From: Schistocephalus solidus | Lineage: Eukaryota > Platyhelminthes > Cestoda > Diphyllobothriidea > Diphyllobothriidae | Direction: 5' to 3' | Assembly (NCBI GenBank): GCA_017591395.1 | Contig: WEDG01007264.1 | Location: forward strand, 62,001 to 126,000 | DNA length: 64,000 bases | Shown here: one piece after another, positions 11,395 through 21,795 of the stretch | How the letters are laid out: the number at the start of each line of letters is the position of its first letter | How positions within the stretch are numbered: position 1 is the stretch's first letter | The notes under the pieces: model-generated | Seen by the model: only the letters and a program-made list of their open reading frames with translations | Databases searched by the model: none | Told to the model about the DNA's origin: nothing | Program-made: the position numbers and the translations under genes

Positions 11395-11655
11395 ATTTCC
11401 TGAGATCAGTCACTGACTCAGAGCACAAGGGCAGGCTGCACTGGATTCTTTATGTGGTCTCTTCGCCGTTCCCTCTTAGCTGGTCTCGAAACCGTACCAT
11501 TCTTGCTTCGGTGAAAAGCTGATGCATCGTGCGAGAACCGGGTCATGTGTGGTACGCATAGACGGGCTGCTAGGCTTTGTTAGCCACAGCGCCCGAGCCT
11601 ACTTCCGGTTGTCCTGACAATGTCTGGCCATCGAGCACAGGGGTTGGCGGGCACA
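11395..11655 (+). repeat. Dispersed repeat, copy 3 (diverged)
   Basis: Shares GGCAGGCTGCACTGGATTC, ATGTGGTCTCTTCGCC, GACGGGCTGCTAGGCTTTGTTAGCCA and GTCCTGACAATGTC with copies 2 and 4. The block GGCTTTGTTAGC is especially close to copy 4 (GCTTTGTTAGCTATCGTGCCC). Divergence is greater than between copies 2 and 4. Confidence 0.5.
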
Positions 11656-11739
11656 GGCAGAGCGGCAGATGCTGCGCAGGTCTGGTATCGTTATAAACTA
11701 ATCTAGCACACAAGTCACCGTTTTGCGCACAACCGGCTA

Positions 11740-12640
11740 TTTGTCACACCCTGGACAGCGTTGTTCGCGGCGGTCAAACTGACGTGGATCGCGGATAAAA
11801 GCAAACAGGCGAGTTTCAGGAAGCAGTTCAGGTGGAGAAGATGCGATCGCTCGAACAAGAAGTTTATTGGCCTGACGTTTTTGACTCTCGTTCGAACCCA
11901 TTATCAGAGACAGAGTGAAAATGCCACTTTTATCCAAATAGCCAACCCCATCCTTAGAGTGTATAAGCTGGTTTCGCAGTGTAGTCGTCGGTTTGTGCAC
12001 CAATTGGATTTGGTGCTTCCTCAGGTGTCTTCCAACGAGCTTGGACACGCTAATAGTGCATGGATGTGTTCGCCAGTTTTTTTGGTTCGAGCGCCTGATG
12101 CGAACAATATAGTTGCTTGTCTTTTTCTTTTAAATCCTGTCGCCTCATGTATCGACGCACAAAATCCCTAGGGTAACCATTGCTGGAAAACAGTTTGAAC
12201 AGATAACTAAGTTCAATTTGGTAAAGTTCTTTGTTATAACAGTGAGCTTTTGCTCGATTTTGTAGTGTGTTAACTGTACTCCGCTTGTGAGCGAGAGGGC
12301 GGTTGTGTTCATAAAGCATGACTACTACCGCATAAGCTTTTTTGCATTTCGCAGTACGAGCACTCCAAGGAAGTGGAGTTTGCCGTCCACTTCCTTTTCG
12401 AGCGTTAAGGTGACTCCTGGTATCGAGAAGTTAATAACACTCTGTAGTGTTTCCAGTTACTCACTTTTAATGATGAAACCCATGTTATCAATAGGGCGTA
12501 CCCATAATTTGGGTTAATAGGTACTAGGGTTGCTGCCTGTAATTTCTTCATTGGGACCTCAGCCAGGAAGCCAGAGATGGGTGCCCGCATAGGAACCGTG
12601 AGGTTGATCACACTTGGGTCAGATTACCCGCCCAGCCTAC
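11740..12640 (-). mobile_element. Penelope-like element fragment (RT palm to start of GIY-YIG)
   Basis: On the minus strand the segment begins with RAPISGFLAEVPMKKLQ (Penelope MGSPISGFLAE block). It continues with PKLWVRPIDNMGFIIK, where a Penelope element would have the catalytic YVDD, then ELYQIELSYLFKLFSSNGYPRDFVRRYMRRQ and HLRKHQIQLVHKPTTTL, which precede the endonuclease. The GIY-YIG domain is cut short after DKSGIF, where a 3' tail shared with 52,455-52,580 follows. Palm aspartates are lost and the frame shifts several times. Confidence 0.7.
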
Positions 12641-12649
12641 TACCCCGCA

Positions 12650-13490
12650 TGGAATTAACCAATTCAGACACAATAAGCTGACTGCCCTAGTAATTCATTG
12701 GAACCAATTGTCCTTGCTGTCATGGGTTCACATCCCTAAGAGATCGCCGAATTGTTCACAGTAGATCAAATAAATTATTGAAATCTGCAAAAAACTAGTA
12801 CTTTATGATGTCTTTTCCAGCATTTGCATCGGTAGCCGACAGCCATTATTATGATGCTTTGCACCCTTGTTCGATGTCCCAATGTGTCAGCTGCAGTAGT
12901 TTACCTGACAAGTCTAGTTCTGAAAACTCCACGTTCGGATCGGAGATAGGATGCTATTGTCATTGCAGCGATGAATAAACGCAAGCCGCTCGAAATTAGT
13001 CACCTGTCTCTGTGTGAGCTTTTCCAACTTCTCATAAAAATAAAAGTTTGACACCCGATGTATGGTGCGTTCGGAGGTGATATAATGAAAGTAGACGAAT
13101 AGTTGAAAAATCAAGTTTTATTCCTGAATTTTGTCAGACTAAATGAATAGAGGTGAAAGTGAAATAGTCAAACTAGACCGGCTGGCTCCCCAAAACCTGC
13201 CGTACTCACGTGCCAACCATCTTAACAAATCAGTCGCTTATCTGTTAATGTCTGTTCTGTCACACCAACTGATCTAGTCTGGAAATTTAAATCTCTCCAC
13301 GGTTAATGTTTTCGGACAGCGGGTTGTGTCACCCACTTGAAAATTCACGACTACGAATCGAATTTTCCGACAAGTCTTCTTTCTTCATTATATTATCTTG
13401 GAATGCACACTACCTCTAATATCCAGTATACATACATGTGAGCAGAAGAAAATTGATACCAAGAAAAGGAAGACTAGAATATCTATTTCT
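12650..13490. other. Anonymous sequence
   Basis: A weak B-box-like GGGTTCACATCCC occurs near 12,723 but without a convincing A box. No gene, exon or known repeat is recognised otherwise. Confidence 0.3.
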
Positions 13491-13494
13491 GGCT

Positions 13495-13605
13495 TATTAG
13501 CCGCCATCAGCCACCCCAGGTGGTGGACCACCCAAAGCTCAAACTCGCAATCTCTTATTTAGAAGGTTAACGCTCTAAACATTGAGCCACAGGTTCTGTT
13601 GTTCT
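13495..13605 (-). repeat. tRNA-derived SINE head or tRNA pseudogene (Arg-TCT-like)
   Basis: The reverse complement reads TGGCTCAATGTTTAGAGCG, TTAACCTTCTAAATAAG, GCGAGTTTGAGCTTTGGG. These correspond to the D arm, an anticodon loop with TCT, and a T arm with a degenerate B box. The anticodon stem no longer pairs (TTAAC against ATAAG), so it is not a functional tRNA. Confidence 0.5.
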
Positions 13606-14119
13606 GATAGTTGAATGGGATATTTTAACCGTGGTGGTGGGCCATTCACTGCTCCTGTGACGGAACACACTATTCCCGATTTGCCTTGGGGCTTTAACTC
13701 AATCCAAACCAGCAGCCGCTCAGTGGCTCATATAGGCCTATAATGTATGTACACCTTATGTGCCGAGACCAAAGTAACAGACTAGAGCATGGTTCAATAT
13801 GCTTTCCTGAAGTTATAGTCAATTAAGGCCTGTAAAAATTGGTTGAACACAAAACAACATTCCTCGCCTTGAGCACTAGCATGCCGGGTTTTCATCAACC
13901 ATCCTTCCACTCACATGTAGATCCAAATCAGAGTTAGGTGCTGCGGGAGTAATGCATTTCAATTGCGCTTACGCGACAGTCCGATCGGTGCGAACAATGA
14001 TGCCCGCTTGCGACCAATTCCCGCATCGAATAGCTCATTGGCTCAAACAGTTGACTGGTGCCCGCGAGATGGAAAAGGGAGTGGAGTCAGCTCTTGGGTC
14101 TGCCTTACGATGGCACTCG

Positions 14120-14430
14120 CTGCATATTCCTCAACGCAAATAATCTGACGCCCTCGAATCTTTCCCAACGCGCTAAAAGTCTGATTTAGAAGGTAGCCAA
14201 CTGACGGGCAGCTCGTTCCTCCTTCAGGTGGCCTCTATGACATTCCCACTTACAGTCCAAGCCGCCCCCATTCTTGCTGCGTAAAACCCTGGCCCAGGCG
14301 TTGGTGGCATGCGCAGACGGGTTGTTTAGCTTTGTTAGCTATCGTGCCCGACCCCGCCATCCGAGTACTTGACACCGTCCTGACGCCGGGCTCAGGTGGG
14401 TGAAGGAGGAGAGAGTAAGGTAGATTCTGT
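14120..14430 (+). repeat. Dispersed repeat, copy 4, upstream of the Gypsy element
   Basis: Contains AATCTGACGCCCTCGAATC, GGTAGCCAACTGACGGGC, GTGGCCTCTATGACATTCCC, TTGACACCGTCCTGACGCC, GGGCTCAGGTGGGTGAAGG and AGGAGAGAGTAAGGTAG, in the order of copy 2 at 5.4-5.7 kb. Its right end lies just before the 5' LTR of the Gypsy element, which may have inserted beside or into it. Confidence 0.6.
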
Positions 14431-14479
14431 GAATGTGTAGCATTCCACTCCCGCGATCAGCGTTGCCGATGTCGACTCA

Positions 14480-14774
14480 TGTTGCCTTTGCTTTCCAAGC
14501 TTTGCGTACTCGCGCATGACAATATTCACCACACGCGTTGCTTCATCTCAGGCTTGCGATAGTGAGAGGCCAATCTGCATTTAGGGGCTGGGTGAACAAG
14601 AAAACGGATGACTTGGTTGACGACAGGACTTGTTTCAAGAGACAACTTGTGGCAGCGGCTGTCGGAGCCTCTTTTACGATCTTCCGTACAATAAGTGCTG
14701 GTCCATCTCAATCAGTCGTCCCTGAATTCTGATTTGGGAAACCTTCGCGTTGTCGGCGATACTACTCCGATAAT
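14480..14774 (+). repeat. 5' LTR of the CsRn1-like element
   Basis: Aligns by eye with 18,291-18,630. Shared blocks include GCGTACTCGCGCATGA/GCGTACTCGTGCATGA, ATCTCAGGCTTGCGAT, AGAGACAACTTGTGGCAGC/AGAGACAGCTTTTGGCAGC, GGAGCCTCTT, CCCTGAATTCTGATTTGGGA/CCCTGGATTCTGATTTAGGA and CGATACTACTCCGA/CGATACTACGCCGA. The right edge is set by the primer binding site; the left edge (TGT) is approximate. Confidence 0.75.
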
Positions 14775-14792
14775 TGGTGAACCCGAACAAAC
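14775..14792 (+). promoter_or_regulatory. Primer binding site, tRNA-Trp type
   Basis: TGGTGAACCCGA begins right after the 5' LTR. It matches 11 of 12 bases of the sequence complementary to the conserved tRNA-Trp 3' end; identity falls off after that. The position is as expected for minus-strand priming. Confidence 0.65.
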
Positions 14793-14863
14793 GCCGGTCT
14801 TCCAAATTTACGATCTAATTAGGTGTTGACCAGGTAGAGCTTTTCCCCGGCAGTTCAGCGTAT

Positions 14864-15205
14864 TTGCATTCGTTGATTAACGCTCACCGATTGCAAACGG
14901 AACTCACCCGTTCTAATGGCAATATTCATCTGCCAGTTCAGATTATGTTGGAAGTTGCCTCTGACTATCTTACTGTCGCAGAAATCACTCAAACGACCCA
15001 CCAGCTACTGGAGATGCACGGGTTTTTCAGTCCACCACTTGCCACACTCTCAACGTCCCCATTTCCCCCGGTGCCTCCTCCCTCACATCTGAAGGCTGTG
15101 ATCGCGCAACATGCCCAGCACGTAGCTTCTCTTCAACCACCAGCAACCTTTTCATCCCGGAGCGCGCTGAGGTCATCCACCGGGTATGTCCAACCAGCTT
15201 CTTAA
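14864..15205 (+). pseudogene. Possible gag remnant of the CsRn1-like element
   Basis: A 113-residue ORF just inside the 5' LTR. It has a helical-looking segment (YLTVAEITQTTHQLLEM) and a Pro/Ser-rich stretch with IAQHAQHVASLQ, as in the C-terminal part of flatworm Gypsy Gag. No CCHC knuckle is seen. The call rests mainly on position. Confidence 0.4.
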
Positions 15206-15575
15206 TCTCGTCTCATCTCAGCCACCACCTGTGGGTTTCACACCACCTTTTATACCAAAGCGTGCGCTGCATCTCCCCCCCCGTTTCTTCATCTCCAAAT
15301 CGAGCAAACGGGCAAAATGGACCAGCTCGAAGTTCAGAACAACCAATCTCACTAACGTCTCTAGACTAGGTCATAACTTCTACGTTTACAAAACCTGGAA
15401 TAGCAGAAGTTTCTCGGTTGATACTGGTGCTCAACTGAGTTTTATCCATCCCAAAACAGCCGTTCATCGGTGCCCTAACTCTGACCTCATCCTTCTGGCC
15501 ATCAACACCTCGCTAATTAAAGAGTCAAATTGGCAGGCATGTTTTCAGTCGTTCATCGTCAGGCCGGTACATTGA
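15186..15575 (+). pseudogene. Aspartic protease remnant of the CsRn1-like element
   Basis: Contains RSFSVDTGAQLSFIHP, the D-[ST]-G-A active-site motif of retroviral-type proteases in the sequence context seen in CsRn1-clade elements (VDTGAEVSVIPP). The C-terminal half of the domain (hydrophobic-hydrophobic-Gly motif) is not found because the coding sequence stops near 15,575, where foreign sequence begins. Confidence 0.7.
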
Positions 15576-15589
15576 CATGGAAAATAAAT

Positions 15590-15950
15590 TCGTGGATTAT
15601 GCACATTGTTTATATTGTTCTCGAGGGGAAGGAGAGGGGGGGGTTAGTCGCACGTTTCGTCTCCACGCCGCCTGCATAGCTGAGTCGGCGTGTTGAGGTC
15701 GTGGGGGCTGGGAATGGAGGTGGGAGGGGGAGGGGTTCAGGGTTGGCTGTGAGCGATGTCTGTTTATAAAACCCGTGGAGTGCTTGTGACTGTTATCAGG
15801 AGTGGAGAGTTCGCGAAGAATACGCACGAGTTTGCCGCCGGGAGAACACTCGTGATCGCGGTCCTTGGACGTCTTCTTTCTAATTCCCTTGCTCATCTCC
15901 TAGAAAAGGCAGTCTTATAAATAAGTCTTTCTTTTTTTTGCAGTAGAAAC
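15590..15950 (+). repeat. Solo-LTR-like insertion inside the Gypsy element
   Basis: GC-rich sequence interrupts the protease-RT region. It contains a TATAAAA box (15,765-15,771) and, about 150 bp downstream, AATAAG followed by a T-rich run (15,920-15,940), the layout of an LTR promoter and polyadenylation site. I could not find a second copy in the window. The non-coding stretch continues to about 16,290, where Gypsy coding sequence resumes, so the insertion may be larger. Confidence 0.35.
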
Positions 15951-16384
15951 GGCAGTCCTTGTGTTATGCTCTCTCATGTTCCGGAGAATCCGTTAGCGAA
16001 CCCAGCGCTCTATTGTCAGACGCCGACACAGACAGTCTGTCTCCCTGGCCGAGTCCAGGTGATAATCGCAAGCCACCCCAACCCCCTGATACTAGTCGTA
16101 TGCACGTCAGTTCGACCGTCGTTATCTAACCATGTCTAACGTATGCTCCACAGAAAGGTGATGCAGAAACAGTGAATTACCCGTTAATTAGTTTTAAGTG
16201 ATAGAAGACTTGCAGTGCTCACACTTGCTCTTCCCTTACCCCCCCTGTGCCCGCTGTAAAGACAAAGTCAAGAAGACCGGAGGCGGGGTCGAACGCAGGT
16301 GAAGCATCTCCCACGGAGTGGCAGAGCGGGGTGCGGCATGAGCCTGCACCTACGCGTGCTTCTTGCTAGATATCTTGGCCTCAG

Positions 16385-17366
16385 CCGTCCAAACTTCAGT
16401 GCATCTACGCCGATGCATGCTGTTTTTCATCACATCCGAATAACTGGCCCTCCTGTGTTTTCTCGGCCCCGCAGTCTCGCGCCTATATGACTATCTGCCG
16501 CCAAGGACAAGTTCGAGCCCATGCATTAAATGACATTATCTGGCAATCTGACAGCCCATGGGCGTCGCCTATCTATATGGTTTCCAAGGCCGCCAATGGT
16601 GACTGGCGCCACTTTGGGGACTACAGGGTCTCAAACAATGTCACCATCTCAGACCGCTACTCTGTTCCGCATTTTCAAGACGTTGCCATTGACCCTATTC
16701 GGCAAGGTTGTGTTTTTCGAATATCGACCTGGTCTGTGCTTTCCACCAGATCCGTATAGCCCTGGGGAAACGTTTCGAAGAAGGCCGAAACCACCCATTT
16801 TGCCTCTTTGAGCTCCCATGCATGCCTTTTAGACTCCACACCGCCACCCACTCCTTCCAGAGGTTTGTATAAAGAGTGCATTGCGGTCTGCATTTTGGCT
16901 ACGCCTATATTGATGACGCATTGATAACCAGCTTCACCATCGAAGAACACATTGAACATCTCACAAACCATTTTGACCACCTTCAACTAATTTACGTTGT
17001 CCCCAATCCGTACCAGTGTGTTTTTTGGCTTTCCCTCCCACGAGTTTCTGGGACACTAGATCAACATCAATGGCATCCATCAACTCCATTCAGGGTTATC
17101 CATGCATTCTTGGCTCTATTTTCCAAGCGTCAACTGCGGCGCTTTTTTGCTATGGTGACTTTCTATCGTTGGTTCGTTTTTAACCCTGCTGACACCATTC
17201 TGTCCCTCACGAATCTCCTCTCTGATCCCAAAGGTTCGTTCAAGCTGCCCGCAGATGCCCTCACTGACTTTGAACAGGTAAAGGCTGCCCTGGCTAATAT
17301 AATTCTCCTGAGGCATTTTGCTCCCGATGCTCATGCCTCCGTCCTGATGCAAGAATCAACCAGGTT
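16385..17366 (+). pseudogene. Gypsy reverse transcriptase remnant (CsRn1 type)
   Basis: In shifting frames: HHIRITGPPVFSRPRSLAP (pre-RT tether), WASPIYMVSKAANGDWRHFG, DYRVSNNVTISDRYSVPHFQD, FQRFV, then AYIDDALITSFTIEEHIEHL, where the catalytic Asp pair of YIDD is retained (16,906-16,917). The connection domain follows: KRQLRRFFAMVTFYRWFV and FEQVKAALANIILLRHFAPD. Part of the fingers/palm is missing between 16,760 and 16,880. After SVLMQES the RNase H domain is absent and integrase sequence follows almost directly. Confidence 0.8.
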
Positions 17367-17419
17367 CACCTGCACATTGTAGGCCTCCTGCCTCTGTCCA
17401 ATGGTTGTTCCTGTCTTCT

Positions 17420-17825
17420 CCTTTGTATGGATCGATCACCCGGTGACCGGAAACTATTCCCCTACCTACCTTTGAAGATTCCACAGTGGTCAAAAGCTTT
17501 CATCAGTCTTTAGGTTGCCATCTTTAGTGCCCCCTCCATTATCATGACTGACTGCGGTGCAGAGTTTGAATCTTTTCTCTTTCGGTTTCACCTGTCCTTT
17601 TTAGACTCTAGTCGTATTCGCAAGATGGCCCATAACCCGGCTGCCAACGGGATGGTCGAGCGGTTTGACCACCAGCTGGAGACCTCCGTACGCACCGCTG
17701 AGGATCTGGAGAACTGGACGCACCGTATCCTCTGATTCTCCTTACATCTGCCCAGACCGAAAGTCGAACCTTGACCATTCCACCACTAAACTCGTATTTG
17801 GCGCCACTGTTCGACTTACTTTTAG
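17420..17825 (+). pseudogene. Gypsy integrase remnant (CsRn1 type)
   Basis: Contains VWIDHPVTGNYSP (first catalytic Asp), ITDCGAEFESFLFRF-like sequence reading MTDCGAEFESFLFRFHLSFL (second Asp) and MAHNPAANGMVERFDHQLET (the Glu of the DDE triad). KSNLDHSTTKLVFGATVRLT follows after a frame change. The HHCC zinc domain is not present, consistent with the deletion that removed RNase H. Confidence 0.8.
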
Positions 17826-18290
17826 ATGATCTCGCTGACCTCTAGAGGTGTTGTCAACGATCCTACAAAACCCTTATACCGTCTCCAGTAATTTATGCAG
17901 ATGCTGTTCCCGGTTTCACACAGGCCGTCCGCCTCAGAATCTTATCTCTAGAAAGACTAAGTAATATGCTCCCATGGCTATCTCCGAGGTGATTTAGTCT
18001 GCCGGCCATTCAAACCACCCTATTACAGCCCTTATGGGTTAAATCTCGAGGAACGAAGACCTTCCGCATCAAGCGTGGAATTCGTGAGCAGGTTGTGCGC
18101 GTGGAACGCCTCAAAGCTGCTGTCCCAGACATTCCACCGGACGATCCCTGTGGTCCCCTATCCCTGCTCCTCTACCTCTCCAACATCCATCCCAAATATG
18201 TAATCTTCCTCCAGGTCCGCCCTCCCCTACTGCACCTACTTTCTCACAAACCGACAACACTGAAGCCGCAAGACACGTCCACTCTTCCCC

Positions 18291-18630
18291 TGTGCCCCTG
18301 TAGATATCGCGTGCTAAGCCTTGCGTACTCGTGCATGATTACTCCCTCCCACGTGCGTAACTCGATCTCAGGCTTGCGATGCCGTGACGCGGATTTATAG
18401 TTCTCACCCCGTCGGTTAGTTGCAGCCACCCACACTTCGGTGCTGGACGCGAAACAGAAACGACTGGCAGGGCTGGCGATAGGAATTGCCGGAAGAGACA
18501 GCTTTTGGCAGCTGCTTGCGGAGCCTCTTGTACGCTCTTTCGCACAGTAAGGGCTGATCAAACCTTATCAGTCTTCCCTGGATTCTGATTTAGGAAGCTT
18601 TCTCCTTTTCAACGATACTACGCCGACGAA
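18291..18630 (+). repeat. 3' LTR of the CsRn1-like element
   Basis: Diverged partner of 14,480-14,774, about 45 bp longer, mainly from extra sequence around 18,400-18,480. Substitutions are spread along the pair, so the insertion is old. Its right edge is the last position with similarity to the 5' LTR (CGATACTACGCCGACGAA). Confidence 0.75.
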
Positions 18631-19825
18631 AGTCTAATATCAAGTTTAATTGATTTACACCAAAATCACTATCACTGGACAACCACGCTGTGTGGCAAAT
18701 GGTGGACATAGTCAGTAACGACGTTCTTACTCTCCCTTTGCCGTAATTTTTCTTAATTATGGATTTTTGCCAGACTACCATGGCCGGTTACCTATCCAAG
18801 TCTATCAACATTTCTATTGGTCTAGATGGAATGAAGTCAAAATGAGTCTGCAATTAGCCTTCTCTACTTTAAGACAGTTGAGGTTATATCGCTTAATAAT
18901 AAACATGCCATCGTCAGGCTTACCAGTGATCACTTAGCTTTGAGAAATCTGCAAGCTTTATTAAGATCACCATTTTGGCTTAAGATACGGCCTGCAGTAG
19001 TAATTACTACCAGAAAAATTTATGAATTGGGCCTATGAGATATCTCGGTTAACGATAAGGGTTAACGACGAAGAGAGGAAGGTACACAAATTACTTGTAC
19101 GAAACCGAGTATACCTTTATCATAGGTACTAGTTATTGGAGGACTTGCAGCGAACTACGCTGTTTCCGATACTCTGCCGAAAAAGCACCCTGCCTCCAAA
19201 TTCGCTCTGAATACGGTGGCTTCCTCCAACGCAATAAATGGGTGGTAGGAAATATTTGTCCTGAAGTATTCTGCTCAGAACATGATATAGCAGTCTCTCT
19301 TATTCCGGGGCCTTGTGCTAATGGTATTGTTAAGGCTATGGTTCGATGTAACGATGGGGTAAATGTAGGCTTAAGTTTACGGTCTGTTTTACAACTCGAG
19401 AAGGTTTACCCTTCGCGGATTTGAGCGCATGGAGGAGGGGTGGGACGGGTTCAGATTCCCATATCTTACCGAATTCCGCTTTCTTATACCTGCCATGGTT
19501 AAATACGGAATATGTTTTGTCCTTTAACTGCTAACCCCAGACTATGCTCCTCAAAATGATACTTAAATGAGAGTATTATTTGTTAGGTCTTCTCTTTGAC
19601 CAGCTAACTATTTTCGCTTCACAACTGAGTAAAATGGGGTAAAGGTGGTGCGGTCTTACATTATTCCATTTAAGTTTATTCCTTTTGAGACACTGTCACA
19701 TTTCTATGTCTCTTAGACCGACAGGACTGAATAGGCAATATCTGATTAGTCTCCGGTTTCCGTCCTAATGCCCTTGCCGACGAGCATGAGTGTAGTTGAT
19801 GATCTTTACTTTGCTCAGAAATTAA

Positions 19826-20010
19826 TCGCTAGCTTGGGGTAAATCATTTTGAATTAAGTGCAGACCGAAAGCGGATATGAATATTTTGGCCGAAGTTCAC
19901 CAAACACAGCCGAAAAACCGCATAATATTAATTAAACGGCTTACAATATTAAACCCGGAGTTGTCTGCCAGAAAGCTTAAGGTGCTCGCTGGGGGACCCA
20001 CTGATAAGCC
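19826..20010 (+). repeat. Diverged dispersed repeat, partner at 26,030-26,215
   Basis: GGGGTAAATCATTTTGAATTAA, GCAGACCGAAA, GAAGTTCACCAAACACAGCC and CCGCATAATATTAATTAAACGGCTTA match, in order, GGAGTAAATCAGTCTGAATTAA, GCAGACCAAAA, AAGATCCATCAAGCACACC and TCGCGTTATATTGATTTGGCT near 26.1 kb. The element type is not recognised. Confidence 0.4.
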
Positions 20011-20428
20011 GAATGCCACTCAGCTGTGCCATGTGACTGGGTTTTTAGCTCGTAACTATGCTGTCTGTGTGATGCATAACCTAACCCCGCGAATGTACTG
20101 TTAATTTTGGGCGTAATCACCGCCACCAAGCCTTTCGTGCAAGGGGCTGGGTTGCTACTGTCTGGCTATCTGACTACGATAAATAAACGATGTCTAACCA
20201 TTTAAGTCTCCTTTGCCCTCCTTGGTTGGCAGCACTCCTTTCTCCACCAATTTCTAATGTTCGTAACGAGGCTTTGAGAAACCTCACTCACTAAAGTTGA
20301 TTCGCCTTCGCTTTAACTGAATTATGTCACTAACTGAGTAAGGATTACTTATATGGCCCCATCAACCGGACAAAGGTAATGAAACCGCCCGCACTTCAGG
20401 TGACTGTGCGTCAAATTCCTGGGGAATT

Positions 20429-20490
20429 CGGGTTAGGGTTAAGGTTAGTGCTAGTGTTTACTATTGCGTTTGGGTTTAGGGTAGAAGAAG
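20429..20490 (+). repeat. Telomere-like interstitial tract (GGTTAG variants)
   Basis: CGGGTTAGGGTTAAGGTTAG followed by looser GTTTAGGG-type variants. It resembles the TTAGGG telomere repeat but is short and degenerate, and it follows TTCCTGGGGAATT. A similar arrangement (TTTCCAGGGAAATTAGGGTTAGGG) occurs at 51,700. Confidence 0.5.
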
Positions 20491-21754
20491 AGTTAAGCTC
20501 AAGGGGGGGGGGCATTTATATTCCTTTGTTTGATTTAGGGGCATACAAGTAATCCCTACCAATAACTGAAGGCAACGGACCCGAAAGATTTTCGCGTAAC
20601 ATGCTTGCGTCTAAAAACTTAGCTGGGTGTTCTTCCGAAAAATTAACCCTTAACCTCAATGCCTCGAAAAAGCTCAGGCAGCAGTCCTCTCTCGCGACTT
20701 CATTTATTAACGCCACAATTTCCAAGAGCGCTGGTTAGAAAATGCTTTATCTTAAGGTCCTTATCCCACGAAGCCTATATAGAGATGTGCCTCCTTTTTT
20801 GAAAGAATTACTATGTTACATAATCTGGTCAGTTTGCTAGCAGACTTAAGAAACTAAATATGTGTCCGCTACAACACTCCTGACACTAATTCATCTGCCA
20901 TTTACTGTAGATAATTTCGTAGGTCAATTTCTTTCGGAAGGATTACAAGTGGAGCCCAGCCTCCATAGACATCTAATATCTTTAAACAACTCGTCCAAAA
21001 GCGTTGTAACTAAAGTAACAGAGTGACAGTAACAAAAGCACGAGTCTCAGGAAGACGCGGTCACCAAGGTGTTCTTTTGGCAGACGCTAATTTTTCCATA
21101 GCACGTCGGGGGCTGTGAACGCTACTGCGACTGTGGATTGTCTGTCCGCATACTTACGTGGATCTGTCCAGCACATTGATTTTGCCAAGCCCGGATCCCC
21201 GGGACGAATTTTAGATCCTGCGTCGTATTTTGGCTTTGCAAGGATATGGTGGCACAAGGAAAGGAACGTTGGGTGCGGTCATCTGGCAAGCTTGGCTGTC
21301 CGTAAGGTTAGTTCGTAAATTCTGATATACCTGAAGTTATTATCAGATTAAGTGGATACCTGAGAGCCCCGCTTCCTGTGATTTGGCCGAGCACCATTTC
21401 GGATCTTAAGGTAAATCCGTGAGAAACCCAGTCGTTGATGGTGATGGTTCCGAGGTGTATAATACGTAAAAATCCCCACATAAGCCATTCGACACTACAC
21501 TCACTAAAACGACGCTTTCACAATTTAGTGAAGATACAATAAGATAGGTTCTCAAGAATGAAAGATTGCTCAAATAACCTTACAGGTAAGGATTACTTAT
21601 ATGGCATCCTTACCAGGACAACGGAATTAGAAGGTCCGGCCAAAGTGATAAAGGTGAACCTGCCTCGCAATAACCTTAACGTAGACAGACACCGTTACCA
21701 TAATCTTACCCGTACTTCTACTTTGAACCCTTATGCTACAGTTAAAACTAATCC

Positions 21755-21795
21755 AAAACTTAACCCTAACCCTAACCATAAACCTAACCATATTT
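21755..21795 (-). repeat. Telomere-like interstitial tract
   Basis: CTTAACCCTAACCCTAACC followed by ATAAACCTAACC: a short CCCTAA-type tract in the opposite orientation to the one at 20.4 kb. Confidence 0.55.

Larger units (their letters stand above)
14480..18630 (+). mobile_element. CsRn1-like Ty3/Gypsy LTR retrotransposon, decayed, with both LTRs
   Basis: Two diverged direct repeats bracket remnants of protease, reverse transcriptase and integrase in normal Gypsy order. The primer site right after the left repeat reads TGGTGAACCCGA, differing at one of the first 12 bases from the complement of the tRNA-Trp 3' end (TGGTGACCCCGA). CsRn1-clade elements of flatworms are known to use tRNA-Trp. 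At about 4.15 kb it is shorter than a full element: the RNase H region is deleted and another LTR-like sequence is inserted between protease and RT. All frames are broken. Confidence 0.8.
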
